Assembly: GCF_900100195.1 (NCBI RefSeq)
Contig: NZ_FNES01000017.1
Location: 18,858 to 82,857 of the forward strand
Direction of reading: 5' to 3'
Source of the DNA: Billgrantia gudaonensis
Lineage (GTDB): Bacteria > Pseudomonadota > Gammaproteobacteria > Pseudomonadales > Halomonadaceae
DNA: 64,000 nt
Translations under genes and position numbers: made by a program
The notes under the pieces: generated by a model
Seen by the model: only the letters and a program-made list of their open reading frames with translations
Database searches by the model: none
Told to the model about the DNA's origin: nothing
Shown here: positions 39,425 to 58,688 of the stretch, piece by piece
Layout: the number at the start of each line of letters is the position of its first letter
How positions within the stretch are numbered: the first letter of the stretch is position 1

Positions 39425-39837
39425 CACATCACCGTCCGTTTCACAAAGGTGGTGGAGACCGGGAATTTCTGAGCGGCTAGGGCGAATGCCTCGCGGGCCA
39501 GCTCTTCGGAAACCCCTTCGATCTCGTACAGCACGCGACCGGGCTGAATCTGCGCCACCCAGTACTCCACGGAACCCTTGCCCTTACCCATACGGACTTC
39601 GAGCGGCTTCTTGGAGATCGGCTTGTCCGGGAACACGCGGATCCAGATCTTGCCACCACGCTTCACGTGACGGGTGATCGCACGACGGCCGGCCTCGATC
39701 TGACGGGCGGTGACACGGCCCCGGCCAGTGGCCTTGAGGCCATACTCGCCGAAACTCACCTTGCTGCCGCGATGCGCCAGGCCGCGATTGCGACCTTTCT
39801 GCACCTTGCGGAACTTCATGCGCTTGGGTTGTAACAT
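39424..39837 (-). CDS. rplP: 50S ribosomal protein L16
   Basis: A 137-residue uL16 (E. coli 136), needed for A-site tRNA accommodation. [19 protein letters not shown] opens the protein; the [19 protein letters not shown] block includes the arginine that is hydroxylated in E. coli. Overlaps rpmC by one base. Confidence 0.97.
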   Translation of the reverse strand: MLQPKRMKFRKVQKGRNRGLAHRGSKVSFGEYGLKATGRGRVTARQIEAGRRAITRHVKRGGKIWIRVFPDKPISKKPLEVRMGKGKGSVEYWVAQIQPGRVLYEIEGVSEELAREAFALAAQKFPVSTTFVKRTVM

Positions 39838-39852
39838 CGACTCGCTCTCCCC

Positions 39853-40551
39853 TTATCTGGAACCTTTCTTCTTGGAGGGCGCGGCCTGAGGCTGCTTGGC
39901 CTTGGCGCGGACCTCCTCGATGCCCCCGAGGATTTCACCCTTGAAGACCCAAACCTTGACACCGATGATGCCGTAGGTGGTCTTGGCCTCGTAGGTGGCG
40001 TAGTCGATGTCCGCACGCAGGGTATGCAGCGGAACGCGACCTTCACGGTACCACTCGGTGCGCGCGATCTCGGCACCACCGAGGCGGCCGGAGAGCTGCA
40101 CCTTGATGCCGCCGGCGCCCAGACGCATGGCGTTCTGCACGGCACGCTTCATGGCGCGACGGAACATCACGCGACGTTCGAGCTGGCCGGCGATGTTCTG
40201 CGCGACGAGCTTGGCGTCGAGTTCCGGCTTGCGGACTTCCTCGATGTTGACGTGCACCGGCACGCCCATCATCGCAGTGACATCGCGGCGCAGACGGTCG
40301 ACGTCTTCGCCCTTCTTACCGATCACGATGCCCGGACGGGCGGTGTGAATGGTGATGCGGGCGTTGTTGGCCGGACGCTCGATAGTGATGCGGCTAACGG
40401 ACGCATTCTTCAGGCGCTCCTCGAGGAAGCGACGCACTTCGAGGTCGTTGTTCAGCTTGTCGGCGTAGGCGTCGCTCTCGGCGTACCACACGGAGGTGTG
40501 GTCCTTGACGATGCCCAGCCGAATGCCTGTTGGATTGACTTTCTGACCCAT
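39853..40551 (-). CDS. rpsC: 30S ribosomal protein S3
   Basis: A 232-residue uS3 (E. coli 233), lining the mRNA entry tunnel. The KH domain has the GxxG loop in [17 protein letters not shown], and the C-terminal domain includes [20 protein letters not shown]. The protein ends in a lysine-rich tail. S10 operon, 11 bases behind rplV. Confidence 0.97.
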   Translation of the reverse strand: MGQKVNPTGIRLGIVKDHTSVWYAESDAYADKLNNDLEVRRFLEERLKNASVSRITIERPANNARITIHTARPGIVIGKKGEDVDRLRRDVTAMMGVPVHVNIEEVRKPELDAKLVAQNIAGQLERRVMFRRAMKRAVQNAMRLGAGGIKVQLSGRLGGAEIARTEWYREGRVPLHTLRADIDYATYEAKTTYGIIGVKVWVFKGEILGGIEEVRAKAKQPQAAPSKKKGSR

Positions 40552-40562
40552 CTGGTCGACTC

Positions 40563-40895
40563 CTACTTCTCGGCTACCTTGACGGTGATGTGGCAGGTGC
40601 GCTTCAGAATGCGATCCGCACGGCCCTTGGCGCGCGGACGGATGCGCTTGAGCGTCATGCCCTCATCGACGCAGATGGTCGAGACACGCAGCTCGTCGAT
40701 ATCCATGCCGTTGTTTTCTTCCGCGTTCGCGATGGCGGACTGCAGCACCTTCTTGACCAGCTTGGCAGCCTTCTTCGGTGAGAAGGCCAGCAGGTCGAGC
40801 GCTTCGGCGACCGGTTTACCGCGCACCTGGTCAGCCACCAAACGGGCCTTCTGGGCGGATAAACGAGCGCCACGCAGCTTAGCTGTGACTTCCAT
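40563..40895 (-). CDS. rplV: 50S ribosomal protein L22
   Basis: A 110-residue uL22, same length as E. coli, whose hairpin reaches the exit tunnel. The loop containing [21 protein letters not shown] and [18 protein letters not shown] is typical, with no deletion of the macrolide-resistance type visible. S10 operon. Confidence 0.97.
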   Translation of the reverse strand: MEVTAKLRGARLSAQKARLVADQVRGKPVAEALDLLAFSPKKAAKLVKKVLQSAIANAEENNGMDIDELRVSTICVDEGMTLKRIRPRAKGRADRILKRTCHITVKVAEK

Positions 40896-40913
40896 CTCTC
40901 AATCCTCTCTGGC

Positions 40914-41189
40914 TTACCGTTTGGCTTTCTTGTCCGCCGCATGACCGCGATAGGTGCGGGTGGCAGCGAATTCGCCCAGCTTGTGGCCAACCATTTCCTC
41001 GGAGACGTGCACCGGGACGTGTTGGCGACCGTTATGGACCGCAATGGTGAGCCCGACCATATTCGGCAGGATCATGGAACGACGCGACCAGGTCTTGATC
41101 GGTTTGCGGTCGTTCTTCTCCACTGCAGCCTCAACCTTCTTCAGCAGATGAAGGTCAATGAAGGGACCTTTCTTCAGTGAACGTGGCAC
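40914..41189 (-). CDS. rpsS: 30S ribosomal protein S19
   Basis: A 91-residue uS19 (E. coli 92) of the 30S head. [20 protein letters not shown] and the segment [20 protein letters not shown] are conserved. It lies 22 bases behind rplB and 18 before rplV. Confidence 0.97.
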   Translation of the reverse strand: MPRSLKKGPFIDLHLLKKVEAAVEKNDRKPIKTWSRRSMILPNMVGLTIAVHNGRQHVPVHVSEEMVGHKLGEFAATRTYRGHAADKKAKR

Positions 41190-41211
41190 AGCCGTTACCC
41201 CTTAATGTCTG

Positions 41212-42039
41212 TTACTTGGCCTTGCGGCGACGAACGATGAGCGCATCGGTGCGCTTGTTCTTGCGGGTCTTGTGGCCTTTGGTGGGAATCCCCCACGGCG
41301 ACACCGGGTGACGACCACCGCTGGTGCGGCCTTCACCGCCACCGTGCGGGTGATCCACCGGGTTCATGGCCACACCGCGAACGGTCGGACGCACACCCCT
41401 CCAGCGCTTCGCACCGGCCTTGCCAAGCTGACTCAGGCTGTGCTCGGAGTTGCTCACTTCCCCCAGGGTCGCACGGCACTCGGCCAGCACTTTGCGCATT
41501 TCGCCGGAGCGCAGGCGCAAGGTGGCGTAGTTGCCCTCGCGGGCCACGACCTGGGCGCTGGTACCGGCGCTGCGGGCGAGCTGAGCACCCTTGCCGGGCT
41601 TGAGCTCGATGCAGTGCACGGTGGAACCCAGCGGAATGTTACGCAGCGGCAGGGCGTTGCCCTTCTTGATGGCTGCGTTCACGCCGGACTCGAGACGGTC
41701 GCCGGCCTTCACGCCCTTGGGCGCGATGATGTAGCGACGCTCACCGTCCAGATACTTGAGCAGTGCGATATGGGCACTGCGGTTGGGATCGTACTCCAGG
41801 CGCTCGACGATGGCCGGAACGCCATCCTTGGTGCGCTTGAAGTCGATGATCCGATAGTGCTGACGGTGACCGCCGCCCACGTGACGGGTGGTGATGCGAC
41901 CGTTGTTGTTGCGGCCACCGCTGCGCGACTGCTTCTCGAGCAGCGGCGCATAGGGCTTGCCCTTGTGCAGCTCGTCGCCGACGATCTTGACGACGTGGCG
42001 ACGACCGGCAGATGTGGGTTTAGTCTTGACGATTGCCAT
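41212..42039 (-). CDS. rplB: 50S ribosomal protein L2
   Basis: A 275-residue uL2 (E. coli 273), needed for subunit joining and near the peptidyl transferase centre. The conserved C-terminal block [20 protein letters not shown] contains the histidine reported as important for peptide transfer. S10 operon, 17 bases behind rplW. Confidence 0.98.
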   Translation of the reverse strand: MAIVKTKPTSAGRRHVVKIVGDELHKGKPYAPLLEKQSRSGGRNNNGRITTRHVGGGHRQHYRIIDFKRTKDGVPAIVERLEYDPNRSAHIALLKYLDGERRYIIAPKGVKAGDRLESGVNAAIKKGNALPLRNIPLGSTVHCIELKPGKGAQLARSAGTSAQVVAREGNYATLRLRSGEMRKVLAECRATLGEVSNSEHSLSQLGKAGAKRWRGVRPTVRGVAMNPVDHPHGGGEGRTSGGRHPVSPWGIPTKGHKTRKNKRTDALIVRRRKAK

Positions 42040-42056
42040 GATCCGTACTCCTGCCC

Positions 42057-42353
42057 TTATTCGGCGCCAGTGAAGTCTTCGAGCGTCTCGCCGGCCGCCA
42101 GGGTCACGTAGGCCTTGCGATAGCCGTTGCGACGTCCCATGCCCTGCGCACTACGCTTGGTCTTGCCCTTGACGTTCAGGGTCTGGACGCGGTCGACCTT
42201 CTTGCCGAACAGCGCCTCGACGGCCTTCTTGATCTCGGGCTTGGTCGCGTCACTGGCCACCTTGAACACGTACTGGTTGCGTTCGGCAGCCATGGCGGCT
42301 TTCTCGGTCACGTGAGGACCGAGCAGCACCTTGAATACACGCTCCTGGTTCAT
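42057..42353 (-). CDS. rplW: 50S ribosomal protein L23
   Basis: A 98-residue uL23 (E. coli 100) at the tunnel exit, docking site for trigger factor and SRP. It has [20 protein letters not shown] and [13 protein letters not shown]. Its ATG overlaps the stop of rplD (ATGA), so the two are translationally coupled. Confidence 0.97.
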   Translation of the reverse strand: MNQERVFKVLLGPHVTEKAAMAAERNQYVFKVASDATKPEIKKAVEALFGKKVDRVQTLNVKGKTKRSAQGMGRRNGYRKAYVTLAAGETLEDFTGAE

Positions 42354-42955
42354 GCCAGCTTCTCCTCGAATTTACGCAGGGCGGAGACGGTGACGAGCAC
42401 CTTGTCGAAGGCGACCAGACTCACCGGGTCGGCGGCAGCCACGTCCACCACATCCACGTTGGGGATGTTGCGGGCAGCCAGGTAGAGGTTCTCGTCGAGC
42501 TCTTCGGTGACGATCAGCGCCTTCTCCAGACCCAGCTCGCCCAGCTTGGCCACCAGCTGCTTGGTCTTGGGGGCTTCCACGCCGAAACTGTCAACGGCGA
42601 CGAGACGATCCTGACGAACCAGCTCGGAGAGGATGGCGCGCATCGCCGCGCGGTACATCTTGCGGTTGACCTTCTGGGTGTAGTCCTGCGGACGTGCCGC
42701 AAAGGTCACCCCGCCGCTGCGCCACAGGGGCGAGCGAATGGTGCCGGCACGCGCGCGGCCGGTGCCCTTCTGGCGCCATGGCTTCTTGCCACCGCCGCGC
42801 ACATCGGAGCGGTTCTTCTGAGCGCGAGTGCCTTGACGGCCCGCCGCCAGATAGGCGGTGACGACCTGGTGAACCAGCGCCTCGTTGAATGCGTTGCCAA
42901 AGGTGGCATCGGACACTTCGACGGTACCCGCGCCTGCAGCAAGATTCAGATTCAT
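42350..42955 (-). CDS. rplD: 50S ribosomal protein L4
   Basis: A 201-residue uL4, same length as E. coli. The tunnel loop is visible ([20 protein letters not shown], about residues 48-67). L4 binds 23S domain I early in assembly, and in E. coli it also represses its own S10 operon through the leader RNA. Here a copy of that 23S domain I segment stands just upstream of rplC, the preceding gene, which suggests L4 autoregulation. The ATG giving [14 protein letters not shown] is chosen over the longer open frame. Confidence 0.97.
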   Translation of the reverse strand: MNLNLAAGAGTVEVSDATFGNAFNEALVHQVVTAYLAAGRQGTRAQKNRSDVRGGGKKPWRQKGTGRARAGTIRSPLWRSGGVTFAARPQDYTQKVNRKMYRAAMRAILSELVRQDRLVAVDSFGVEAPKTKQLVAKLGELGLEKALIVTEELDENLYLAARNIPNVDVVDVAAADPVSLVAFDKVLVTVSALRKFEEKLA

Positions 42956-42969
42956 CGGTAAACTCCCCT

Positions 42970-43608
42970 TCAGCCAGCTTTGACGGCGCTGCGTACGATG
43001 ACGTCGCTGCCGGTGGCACCGGGCACGGCGCCCTTGATCAACAGCAGGTTGCGATCGACATCGACCCGCACGACTTCGAGGCTCTGAACGGTACAGCGGG
43101 CATTGCCCATCTGACCGGCCATCTTCTTGCCCTTGAAGACGCGACCCGGGGTCTGACACATGCCGATGGAGCCCGGCGCACGATGCGACAGGGAGTTGCC
43201 GTGGCTATTGTCCTGGGTGCGGAAATTCCAGCGCTTGACGGCGCCCTGGAAGCCCTTGCCCTTGGAGGTGCCGGTCACGTCGACGAACTGACCAGCTTCG
43301 AAGAGGGATACGGTGATTTCGCCGCCCACTTCCGGAGCCTCGCTGCCTTCGGGAAGGCGGAACTCCATCAGCGAACGACCGGCCTCGACACCTGCCTTGG
43401 CGAACTGCCCGGCCTGGGCTTTGGTCAGGTGCTTGGCCTTGCGGGAACCGGTTGTGACCTGGACCGCTGCGTAACCGTCGGACTCGACGGACTTGACGCG
43501 TGTGATGCGGTTCGGCTCAACCTCGATCACGGTTACGGGCACGGATGCGCCATCTTCGGTGAAGACACGGGTCATCCCGGCCTTCTTTCCGACTAAACCG
43601 ATAGTCAT
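42970..43608 (-). CDS. rplC: 50S ribosomal protein L3
   Basis: A 212-residue uL3 (E. coli 209), one of the two assembly initiators. [20 protein letters not shown] opens it and the loop [20 protein letters not shown] reaches the peptidyl transferase centre, including the glutamine methylated by PrmB in E. coli. AAGGAG lies seven bases before the ATG and is directly joined to a 23S-like RNA element upstream, so initiation on this gene is probably the control point for rplC and the coupled rplD-rplW. Confidence 0.97.
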   Translation of the reverse strand: MTIGLVGKKAGMTRVFTEDGASVPVTVIEVEPNRITRVKSVESDGYAAVQVTTGSRKAKHLTKAQAGQFAKAGVEAGRSLMEFRLPEGSEAPEVGGEITVSLFEAGQFVDVTGTSKGKGFQGAVKRWNFRTQDNSHGNSLSHRAPGSIGMCQTPGRVFKGKKMAGQMGNARCTVQSLEVVRVDVDRNLLLIKGAVPGATGSDVIVRSAVKAG

Positions 43609-43619
43609 TCTCAGTCTCC

Positions 43620-43678
43620 TTTAGTGTACGGGGCTATCACCCGCTATGGCTGCCCTTTCCAGAGCATTCCACTAGCAC
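43620..43678 (-). promoter_or_regulatory. 23S rRNA domain I mimic in the rpsJ-rplC spacer, candidate L4 leader
   Basis: Read on the minus strand, this RNA follows the 23S segment that in E. coli runs from TTAGTGGAAG to CCCCGTACACAAAA; by my recall of that sequence 44 of 56 bases agree. The hairpin loop TCTGGAAAG is identical, while its stem changes from GCG/CGC to TGC/GCA, three compensated pairs. GGGTGA-AGCCCC and CCCCGTACAC are kept. A closing pair TAGTG/CACTA ends two bases before the rplC Shine-Dalgarno. The rRNA region is reported as the L4-binding site, so L4 repression of rplC is inferred. Similarity may extend weakly to GAGCAGC near 43708-43714. Confidence 0.8.
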
Positions 43679-43761
43679 GTTGTGTGGCGCCTCACGGCGC
43701 GGCGGCTGCTGCTCGAACGAAACGCATGTCGAGCGCTGGGCCGCAGGTGTCTAGTGTGGTG

Positions 43762-44073
43762 TCAATCGAGCTTGATCTGCACGTCCACGCCGGCGGCGAG
43801 GTCGAGCTTCATCAGGGCGTCGACGGTCTTCTCGGTCGGCTCGACGATGTCGAGCACGCGCTTGTGCGTGCGAATCTCGTACTGGTCGCGCGCGTCCTTG
43901 TTGACGTGCGGCGAGATCAGCACGGTATAGCGCTCGCGGTTGGTCGGCAGCGGAATCGGACCGTGGACCTGCGCACCGGTCCGCTTGGCGGTTTCGACGA
44001 TCTCCGCGGCGGACTGGTCGATCAGGCGATGGTCGAACGCCTTCAACCGAATGCGAATCTTCTGGTTCTGCAT
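43762..44073 (-). CDS. rpsJ: 30S ribosomal protein S10 (NusE)
   Basis: A 103-residue uS10, same length as E. coli: [20 protein letters not shown], then [20 protein letters not shown]. Besides its place in the 30S head it binds NusB and NusG in antitermination and transcription-translation coupling. First gene of the S10 operon, with a strong promoter 65 bases upstream. The gap to rplC is 153 bases, much longer than elsewhere in the operon, and holds the 23S-like element. Confidence 0.97.
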   Translation of the reverse strand: MQNQKIRIRLKAFDHRLIDQSAAEIVETAKRTGAQVHGPIPLPTNRERYTVLISPHVNKDARDQYEIRTHKRVLDIVEPTEKTVDALMKLDLAAGVDVQIKLD

Positions 44074-44137
44074 TTGCCCTAAACTCCAATGGAAGTCGAC
44101 GGCCGAAGCCGCCTACCCACGCATTCAAAGGATGCGC

Positions 44138-44166
44138 ATTATAGGCACGCCGCACACGAGAGTCAA
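44138..44166 (-). promoter_or_regulatory. sigma70 promoter of the S10 operon
   Basis: On the minus strand TTGACT (44166-44161), 17 bases, then a perfect TATAAT (44143-44138) followed by GC-rich GCGC. Transcription would start near 44131, giving a leader of only about 58 bases before rpsJ, too short for the long E. coli type L4 leader. Confidence 0.88.
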
Positions 44167-44188
44167 ACCCTTCGTGGCGGTGCGCAGA

Positions 44189-44214
44189 AAGGGGGCTCCG
44201 CGAGGAGCCCCCTT
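44189..44214 (-). terminator. terminator of the str operon after tuf
   Basis: Stem AAGGGGGCTCC (44189-44199), loop GCGA, stem GGAGCCCCCTT (44204-44214); on the minus strand the hairpin is followed by TTTCTG. It separates tuf from the S10 promoter. Confidence 0.85.
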
Positions 44215-44236
44215 CGATCGATCAGTCGTCCAGGAC

Positions 44237-45430
44237 TTACTGAAGGATCTTGGCCACGACGCCAGCGCCGACGGTACGACCGCCTTCGCGAATGGCGAAG
44301 CGCAGGCCTTCGTCCATGGCGATCGGGGCGATCAGAGTGACAGTCATCTTGACGTTGTCGCCCGGCATGACCATCTCGACGCCTTCCGGCAGCTCGCAGG
44401 TACCGGTGATGTCGGTGGTACGGAAGTAGAACTGCGGACGATAGCCCTTGAAGAACGGCGTGTGACGACCGCCCTCGTCCTTGGACAGCACGTACACCTC
44501 GGCCTCGAACTGAGTGTGCGGGGTGATGGTGCCCGGCTTGGCCAGTACCTGACCACGCTCGACCTCGTCGCGCTTGGTGCCACGCAGCAGGGCGCCGATG
44601 TTCTCGCCGGCACGACCTTCGTCGAGCAGCTTGCGGAACATCTCGACACCGGTGACGACGGTCTTGGTGGTGTCCTTGATACCGACGATCTCGACTTCTT
44701 CGCCAGCCTTGACGATACCGCGCTCGACACGACCGGTGACCACGGTACCGCGGCCGGAGATGGAGAAGACGTCCTCGATCGGCATCAGGAACGGCTGATC
44801 GATGGCACGCTCCGGCTCCGGAATGTACTCGTCCAGGGCCTTGATCAGGTTGGCGACGGCGGTGGTACCCATGCCGTTGTCATCCTTGCCTTCCAGCGCC
44901 ATCAGGGCAGAGCCGGTGATGATCGGAGTGTCGTCGCCCGGGAAGTCGTACTCGTTGAGGAGCTCACGCACTTCCATTTCGACCAGCTCGAGCAGCTCCT
45001 CGTCATCGACCATGTCGGCCTTGTTCAGGAACACGACGATGTACGGCACGCCGACCTGACGCGACAGCAGGATGTGCTCGCGAGTCTGCGGCATGGGGCC
45101 GTCGGCGGCGCTACAGACCAGGATGGCGCCGTCCATCTGAGCGGCACCGGTGATCATGTTCTTCACGTAGTCGGCGTGCCCGGGGCAGTCGACGTGCGCG
45201 TAGTGGCGCGTCTCGGACTGGTACTCCACGTGGGAGGTGGCGATGGTGATGCCGCGCTCACGCTCTTCCGGGGCGTTGTCGATGGAGTCGAACTCACGCC
45301 AGTCGCCGCCGAACACCTCGGCAGAAACGCGGGTCAGGGCCGCTGTCAGCGTGGTCTTGCCGTGGTCGACGTGACCGATGGTGCCGACGTTGATGTGCGG
45401 TTTGGAACGTTCGAATTTTTCCTTAGCCAC
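44237..45430 (-). CDS. tuf: elongation factor Tu
   Basis: A 397-residue EF-Tu (E. coli 394), the GTPase that carries aminoacyl-tRNA to the A site. G1 GHVDHGKTT (19-27), G3 DCPGH, G4 NKAD and G5 GSAL are all present, as is the conserved GITI switch I. It is the only tuf gene in this window; the usual second place between tRNA-Thr and tRNA-Trp is empty. Last gene of the str operon, 29 bases behind fusA. Confidence 0.98.
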   Translation of the reverse strand: MAKEKFERSKPHINVGTIGHVDHGKTTLTAALTRVSAEVFGGDWREFDSIDNAPEERERGITIATSHVEYQSETRHYAHVDCPGHADYVKNMITGAAQMDGAILVCSAADGPMPQTREHILLSRQVGVPYIVVFLNKADMVDDEELLELVEMEVRELLNEYDFPGDDTPIITGSALMALEGKDDNGMGTTAVANLIKALDEYIPEPERAIDQPFLMPIEDVFSISGRGTVVTGRVERGIVKAGEEVEIVGIKDTTKTVVTGVEMFRKLLDEGRAGENIGALLRGTKRDEVERGQVLAKPGTITPHTQFEAEVYVLSKDEGGRHTPFFKGYRPQFYFRTTDITGTCELPEGVEMVMPGDNVKMTVTLIAPIAMDEGLRFAIREGGRTVGAGVVAKILQ

Positions 45431-45459
45431 TGCTTTAACCTCTTTACGTTAGCTAACGG

Positions 45460-47577
<2,118 letters not shown>

Positions 47578-47676
47578 CACGATGGAATTCTCCATTGCTG
47601 TGAAGGGCCACCGCACCGGGTGGCGCTTCGTGTATGGAACTCGTCGTCTGAAGCGACGCGTGCGGTGACGCTACGC

Positions 47677-48147
47677 TTAGAAGCGATAGTGGGAGAAAGC
47701 CTTGTTGGCCTCTGCCATGCGGTGCACGTCTTCCCGCTTCTTGACGGCCGCGCCCTTGCCTTCCGCGGCATCCAGCATCTCGCCGGCCAGGCGCTGCACC
47801 ATGGTCTTCTCGCCTCGACGACGCGCGGCATCCACCAGCCAGCGCATGGCCAGAGCCTGACGACGCGAGGGGCGAACTTCTACCGGCACCTGATAGGTCG
47901 CACCGCCGACACGGCGGGACTTGACCTCGACCATGGGCTGGATGGCTTCCAGCGCCTTGTCGAAGATCTCCAGCGGCTCTTCCTTACTACGCTCGGCAAC
48001 CCTGTCCAGCGCACCGTAGACGATGCGCTCAGCAACGGACTTCTTGCCGCTGACCATCAGGTGGTTCATGAACTTCGCCAGACGCTCGCTTCCGAACTTG
48101 GGATCCGGCAGGATTTCGCGCTTGGCTACAACTCTTCTTCTAGGCAT
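47677..48147 (-). CDS. rpsG: 30S ribosomal protein S7
   Basis: A 156-residue uS7, initiator of 30S head assembly and, in E. coli, repressor of the str operon through the rpsL-rpsG spacer. [20 protein letters not shown] opens it; [20 protein letters not shown] is the conserved core. The ATG at 48147 has AGAGGG upstream; 14 more codons in frame belong to the spacer, which carries a 13-base direct repeat. Confidence 0.96.
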   Translation of the reverse strand: MPRRRVVAKREILPDPKFGSERLAKFMNHLMVSGKKSVAERIVYGALDRVAERSKEEPLEIFDKALEAIQPMVEVKSRRVGGATYQVPVEVRPSRRQALAMRWLVDAARRRGEKTMVQRLAGEMLDAAEGKGAAVKKREDVHRMAEANKAFSHYRF

Positions 48148-48184
48148 GACAAGCCCTCTGTTGAAGGGTCCTTCAGGCAAACCC

Positions 48185-48223
48185 GGCACTCACGCCGCCC
48201 GCTCGCCGCGGGCACTCACGCCG
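48185..48223. repeat. 13-base direct repeat around a hairpin in the rpsL-rpsG spacer
   Basis: GGCACTCACGCCG occurs at 48185-48197 and 48211-48223. The 13 bases between them can pair as CCCGC-loop-GCGGG with flanking bases. On the transcript the repeats read CGGCGTGAGTGCC. The spacer is 135 bases and corresponds in position to the S7 target of E. coli. Confidence 0.7.
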
Positions 48224-48282
48224 TCCGGCCTTACTCTTATCAGACCAAAACCTGTTTCCGTGTGATATTCGCCCCGGGTCGA

Positions 48283-48657
48283 TCAGACCTTGGGACGCTT
48301 GGTGCCATACTTGGAGCGGCCCTGCTTGCGGTTCTGCACGCCGGAAGTATCCAGCGCACCCCGCACGGTGTGGTAACGCACGCCCGGCAAGTCCTTGACG
48401 CGGCCGCCGCGAATCAGCACCACGGAGTGCTCCTGCAGGTTGTGACCCTCACCGCCGATGTACGAGGACACCTCGTAGCCGTTGGTCAGGCGGACACGAC
48501 ACACCTTGCGCAGCGCCGAGTTCGGCTTCTTGGGAGTCGTCGTGTAGACGCGGGTACAGACACCGCGCTTCTGCGGGCAGGCCTGCAGCGCCGGCACGTC
48601 GCTCTTGGCGGCGGGGCGCTTGCGCGGCTTGCGCACGAGCTGATTGATCGTTGCCAT
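48283..48657 (-). CDS. rpsL: 30S ribosomal protein S12
   Basis: A 124-residue uS12 of the decoding centre. [20 protein letters not shown] and [19 protein letters not shown] are conserved; the lysines altered in streptomycin resistance (TPKKPNS and [12 protein letters not shown]) are wild type. First gene of the str operon behind a strong promoter. Confidence 0.97.
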   Translation of the reverse strand: MATINQLVRKPRKRPAAKSDVPALQACPQKRGVCTRVYTTTPKKPNSALRKVCRVRLTNGYEVSSYIGGEGHNLQEHSVVLIRGGRVKDLPGVRYHTVRGALDTSGVQNRKQGRSKYGTKRPKV

Positions 48658-48767
48658 TGATTGCTCCGAATGGGTTGCCTTGATGGAAGCGAGTCGCTGT
48701 TCGCCTCCGGTCTTGCGTGCCTTTTCGAGTGGCGCGGGCGTACCCGCCCCACTGTTAAAGGCTGCGC

Positions 48768-48797
48768 ATTCTAATGTCAGAGCGGGGCGGACGTCAA
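48768..48797 (-). promoter_or_regulatory. sigma70 promoter of the str operon
   Basis: On the minus strand TTGACG (48797-48792), 18 bases, TAGAAT (48773-48768). The -35 box directly touches the hairpin behind rpoC. The leader to rpsL is about 105 bases. Confidence 0.78.
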
Positions 48798-48818
48798 GCA
48801 GGGGGCCTTGCCCCCTGC
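48798..48818 (-). terminator. hairpin after rpoC
   Basis: Stem GCAGGGGGC, loop of three, stem GCCCCCTGC, located 17 bases behind the rpoC stop. There is no U-tract because the next bases form the -35 box of the str promoter, so termination may be partial. Confidence 0.6.
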
Positions 48819-48834
48819 TATCGTCAGTCGCCGC

Positions 48835-53055
<4,221 letters not shown>

Positions 53056-53084
53056 GGGTCGGCTCCGTTGCGGAGTTGTCATGG

Positions 53085-53106
53085 GCGGGGGCGTTGCCGC
53101 CCCCGC
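53085..53106 (-). other. hairpin in the rpoB-rpoC spacer
   Basis: GCGGGGGC (53085-53092) and GCCCCCGC (53099-53106) with a six-base loop. No U-tract follows, so it is more likely an RNA stabiliser or processing site than a terminator. Confidence 0.6.
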
Positions 53107-53141
53107 GGACCGTCATTCTGTGAAGCGCAGGCGAAGCCGCC

Positions 53142-57221
<4,080 letters not shown>

Positions 57222-57378
57222 CTGTATTCCCCAGCTTGTTCACCATGGGTGACCGTTGCGCGGTCGGCGCCACCCAACGGGCTCGGCCCCGTCAGGCGCT
57301 GACGGCAAGCCCTCAGCGGAGAGCTCGCCGTCGATATTCGTCTAGCGGCGCTGCGTCAGCAAAGCGCTAGTGCAACAG

Positions 57379-57413
57379 AAAAAGGCCGGCAGCGGGTAGG
57401 CCCGCCACCAGCC
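57379..57413 (-). terminator. probable attenuator between rplL and rpoB
   Basis: On the minus strand an imperfect stem GGC-GG-GCGGG / CCCGC-CC-GCC closed by CCTA is followed by five T (57383-57379). It lies about 45 bases behind the rplL stop, the place where E. coli has its partial terminator that lowers rpoBC relative to rplJL. Confidence 0.65.
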
Positions 57414-57454
57414 GTGGAAGCTTACGCAGCGCGTAAAGCCTTGGGGCACAAGGG

Positions 57455-57826
57455 TTACTTGAGCTCCACGCTCGCGCCGGCTTCTTCCAGCTTCTTCTTG
57501 GCTTCTTCGGCGTCGTCCTTGGACATCGCTTCCTTGATGGTCGCCGGAGCGCCATCGACAGCGCCCTTGGCTTCCTTCAGGCCAAGACCGGTGATCTCGC
57601 GCACGGCCTTGATCACGTTGACCTTCTTGTCGCCGGCGGCTGTCAGCACCAGGTCGAACTCGGTCTGCTCTTCGACGGCTTCGGCTTCGCCGCCACCCGG
57701 ACCAGCCACGACGGCAGCCGCGGCAGAGACGCCGAACTTCTCTTCCATTGCTTCGATCAGCTCGACGACTTCCATCACGGACATGTCGGCGACGGCGTTG
57801 ATGATGTCTTCTTTGGTCAGTGCCAT
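57455..57826 (-). CDS. rplL: 50S ribosomal protein L7/L12
   Basis: A 123-residue bL12 (E. coli 121). The N-terminal dimerisation part starts [20 protein letters not shown], the Ala/Gly-rich hinge is at about 36-52, and the C-terminal factor-binding domain includes [20 protein letters not shown]. It forms the stalk with L10. Follows rplJ by 92 bases. Confidence 0.97.
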   Translation of the reverse strand: MALTKEDIINAVADMSVMEVVELIEAMEEKFGVSAAAAVVAGPGGGEAEAVEEQTEFDLVLTAAGDKKVNVIKAVREITGLGLKEAKGAVDGAPATIKEAMSKDDAEEAKKKLEEAGASVELK

Positions 57827-57918
57827 TTCGATAGTTCCTAAACTTTGCGGGAGACTCGGCGCACCGAGCGCTCGTCTTTACCAGTGTTCGATTCAGGCTA
57901 CGCAGCTGAGTTCGCCGC

Positions 57919-58422
57919 TCAGGCGGCTTCTTCCTGCTTCTGGTCGCGCAGCGCGGCCAGCGTACGAACCAGCTTGCCGGCGGATGCCTCCTTCATGACG
58001 GACATCAGCTTGGCAATGGCCTCGTCATAGGTCGGCAGGGTCGCCAGACGGTCGAGATCGCTTGCCGGAATCAGCTCGCCTTCGTAGGCCAACGCCTTGA
58101 CTTCGAAGTTCTTCTCGTCCTTGGCGAACTCCTTGAACAGGCGGGCGGCAGCGCCCGGATGCTCGTAGGAGAAAGCCAACAGGGTAGGACCCGAGAAGCT
58201 CTCCTCCAGAATCTCCCAAGGAGTTCCGGACAGGGCGCGGCGTGCCAGGGTGTTGCGCACAACACGGATCTGCACGCCATTCTCGCGGGCCTGCTTGCGC
58301 AGGTCGGTCATCTTGCTGACCGCGACGCCACGAGAATCGGCAACCACGACGGAGAGTGCCTCCTTGGCCGCTTCACTGACCTCGGCAACGATCGCTTTCT
58401 TGCCTTCGAGTGCTAGTGGCAC
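57919..58422 (-). CDS. rplJ: 50S ribosomal protein L10
   Basis: A 167-residue uL10 (E. coli 165), the stalk base carrying the L12 dimers. The start is GTG at 58422 ([15 protein letters not shown]), with AAGGAG eight bases upstream; earlier codons in the open frame belong to the leader. [15 protein letters not shown] and the alanine-rich C-terminal helix are typical. L10-L12 autoregulation through the leader is expected from the family. Confidence 0.95.
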   Translation of the reverse strand: MPLALEGKKAIVAEVSEAAKEALSVVVADSRGVAVSKMTDLRKQARENGVQIRVVRNTLARRALSGTPWEILEESFSGPTLLAFSYEHPGAAARLFKEFAKDEKNFEVKALAYEGELIPASDLDRLATLPTYDEAIAKLMSVMKEASAGKLVRTLAALRDQKQEEAA

Positions 58423-58688
58423 GGTGATCACTCCTTCAGTCCGGAGCCATGCAGCGCAGGCTCCGGTGGTTACCATCTCCCCCGACGAGCCAGAGCCATG
58501 TCGGGAGTCTTGGGTGATGGTGCTCACCAGTGTCCTGGCGGCCACACCATCTGCGCAGGCACCCTTGCGGGACGATTAAGCCGCTCGATGGAGTCGAGCG
58601 GCGCCTGCGGTCTTTGACGGTGCCCCGCGGGCGGCAGAAAAGCCGCACCGCGCGGACCGCAAAGTTACTGCTCGTTCTCGACCGCCGC
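58423..58688 (-). promoter_or_regulatory. rplJ leader region with hairpins
   Basis: A 266-base spacer between rplA and rplJ. It contains a hairpin CCGCTCGA/TCGAGCGG (58581-58601) near rplA, and close to rplJ the stem GGAGCC/GGCTCC (about 58443-58464). The place and size match the L10(L12)4 repressor-binding leader of other gammaproteobacteria; the kink-turn itself I could not confirm by eye. Confidence 0.5.

Noticed and set aside
43679..43761. Extension of the 23S mimic to the whole rpsJ-rplC spacer
   Set aside because: Beyond the GAGCAGC block the similarity to 23S is not better than chance by eye; only the core 43620-43678 is claimed.
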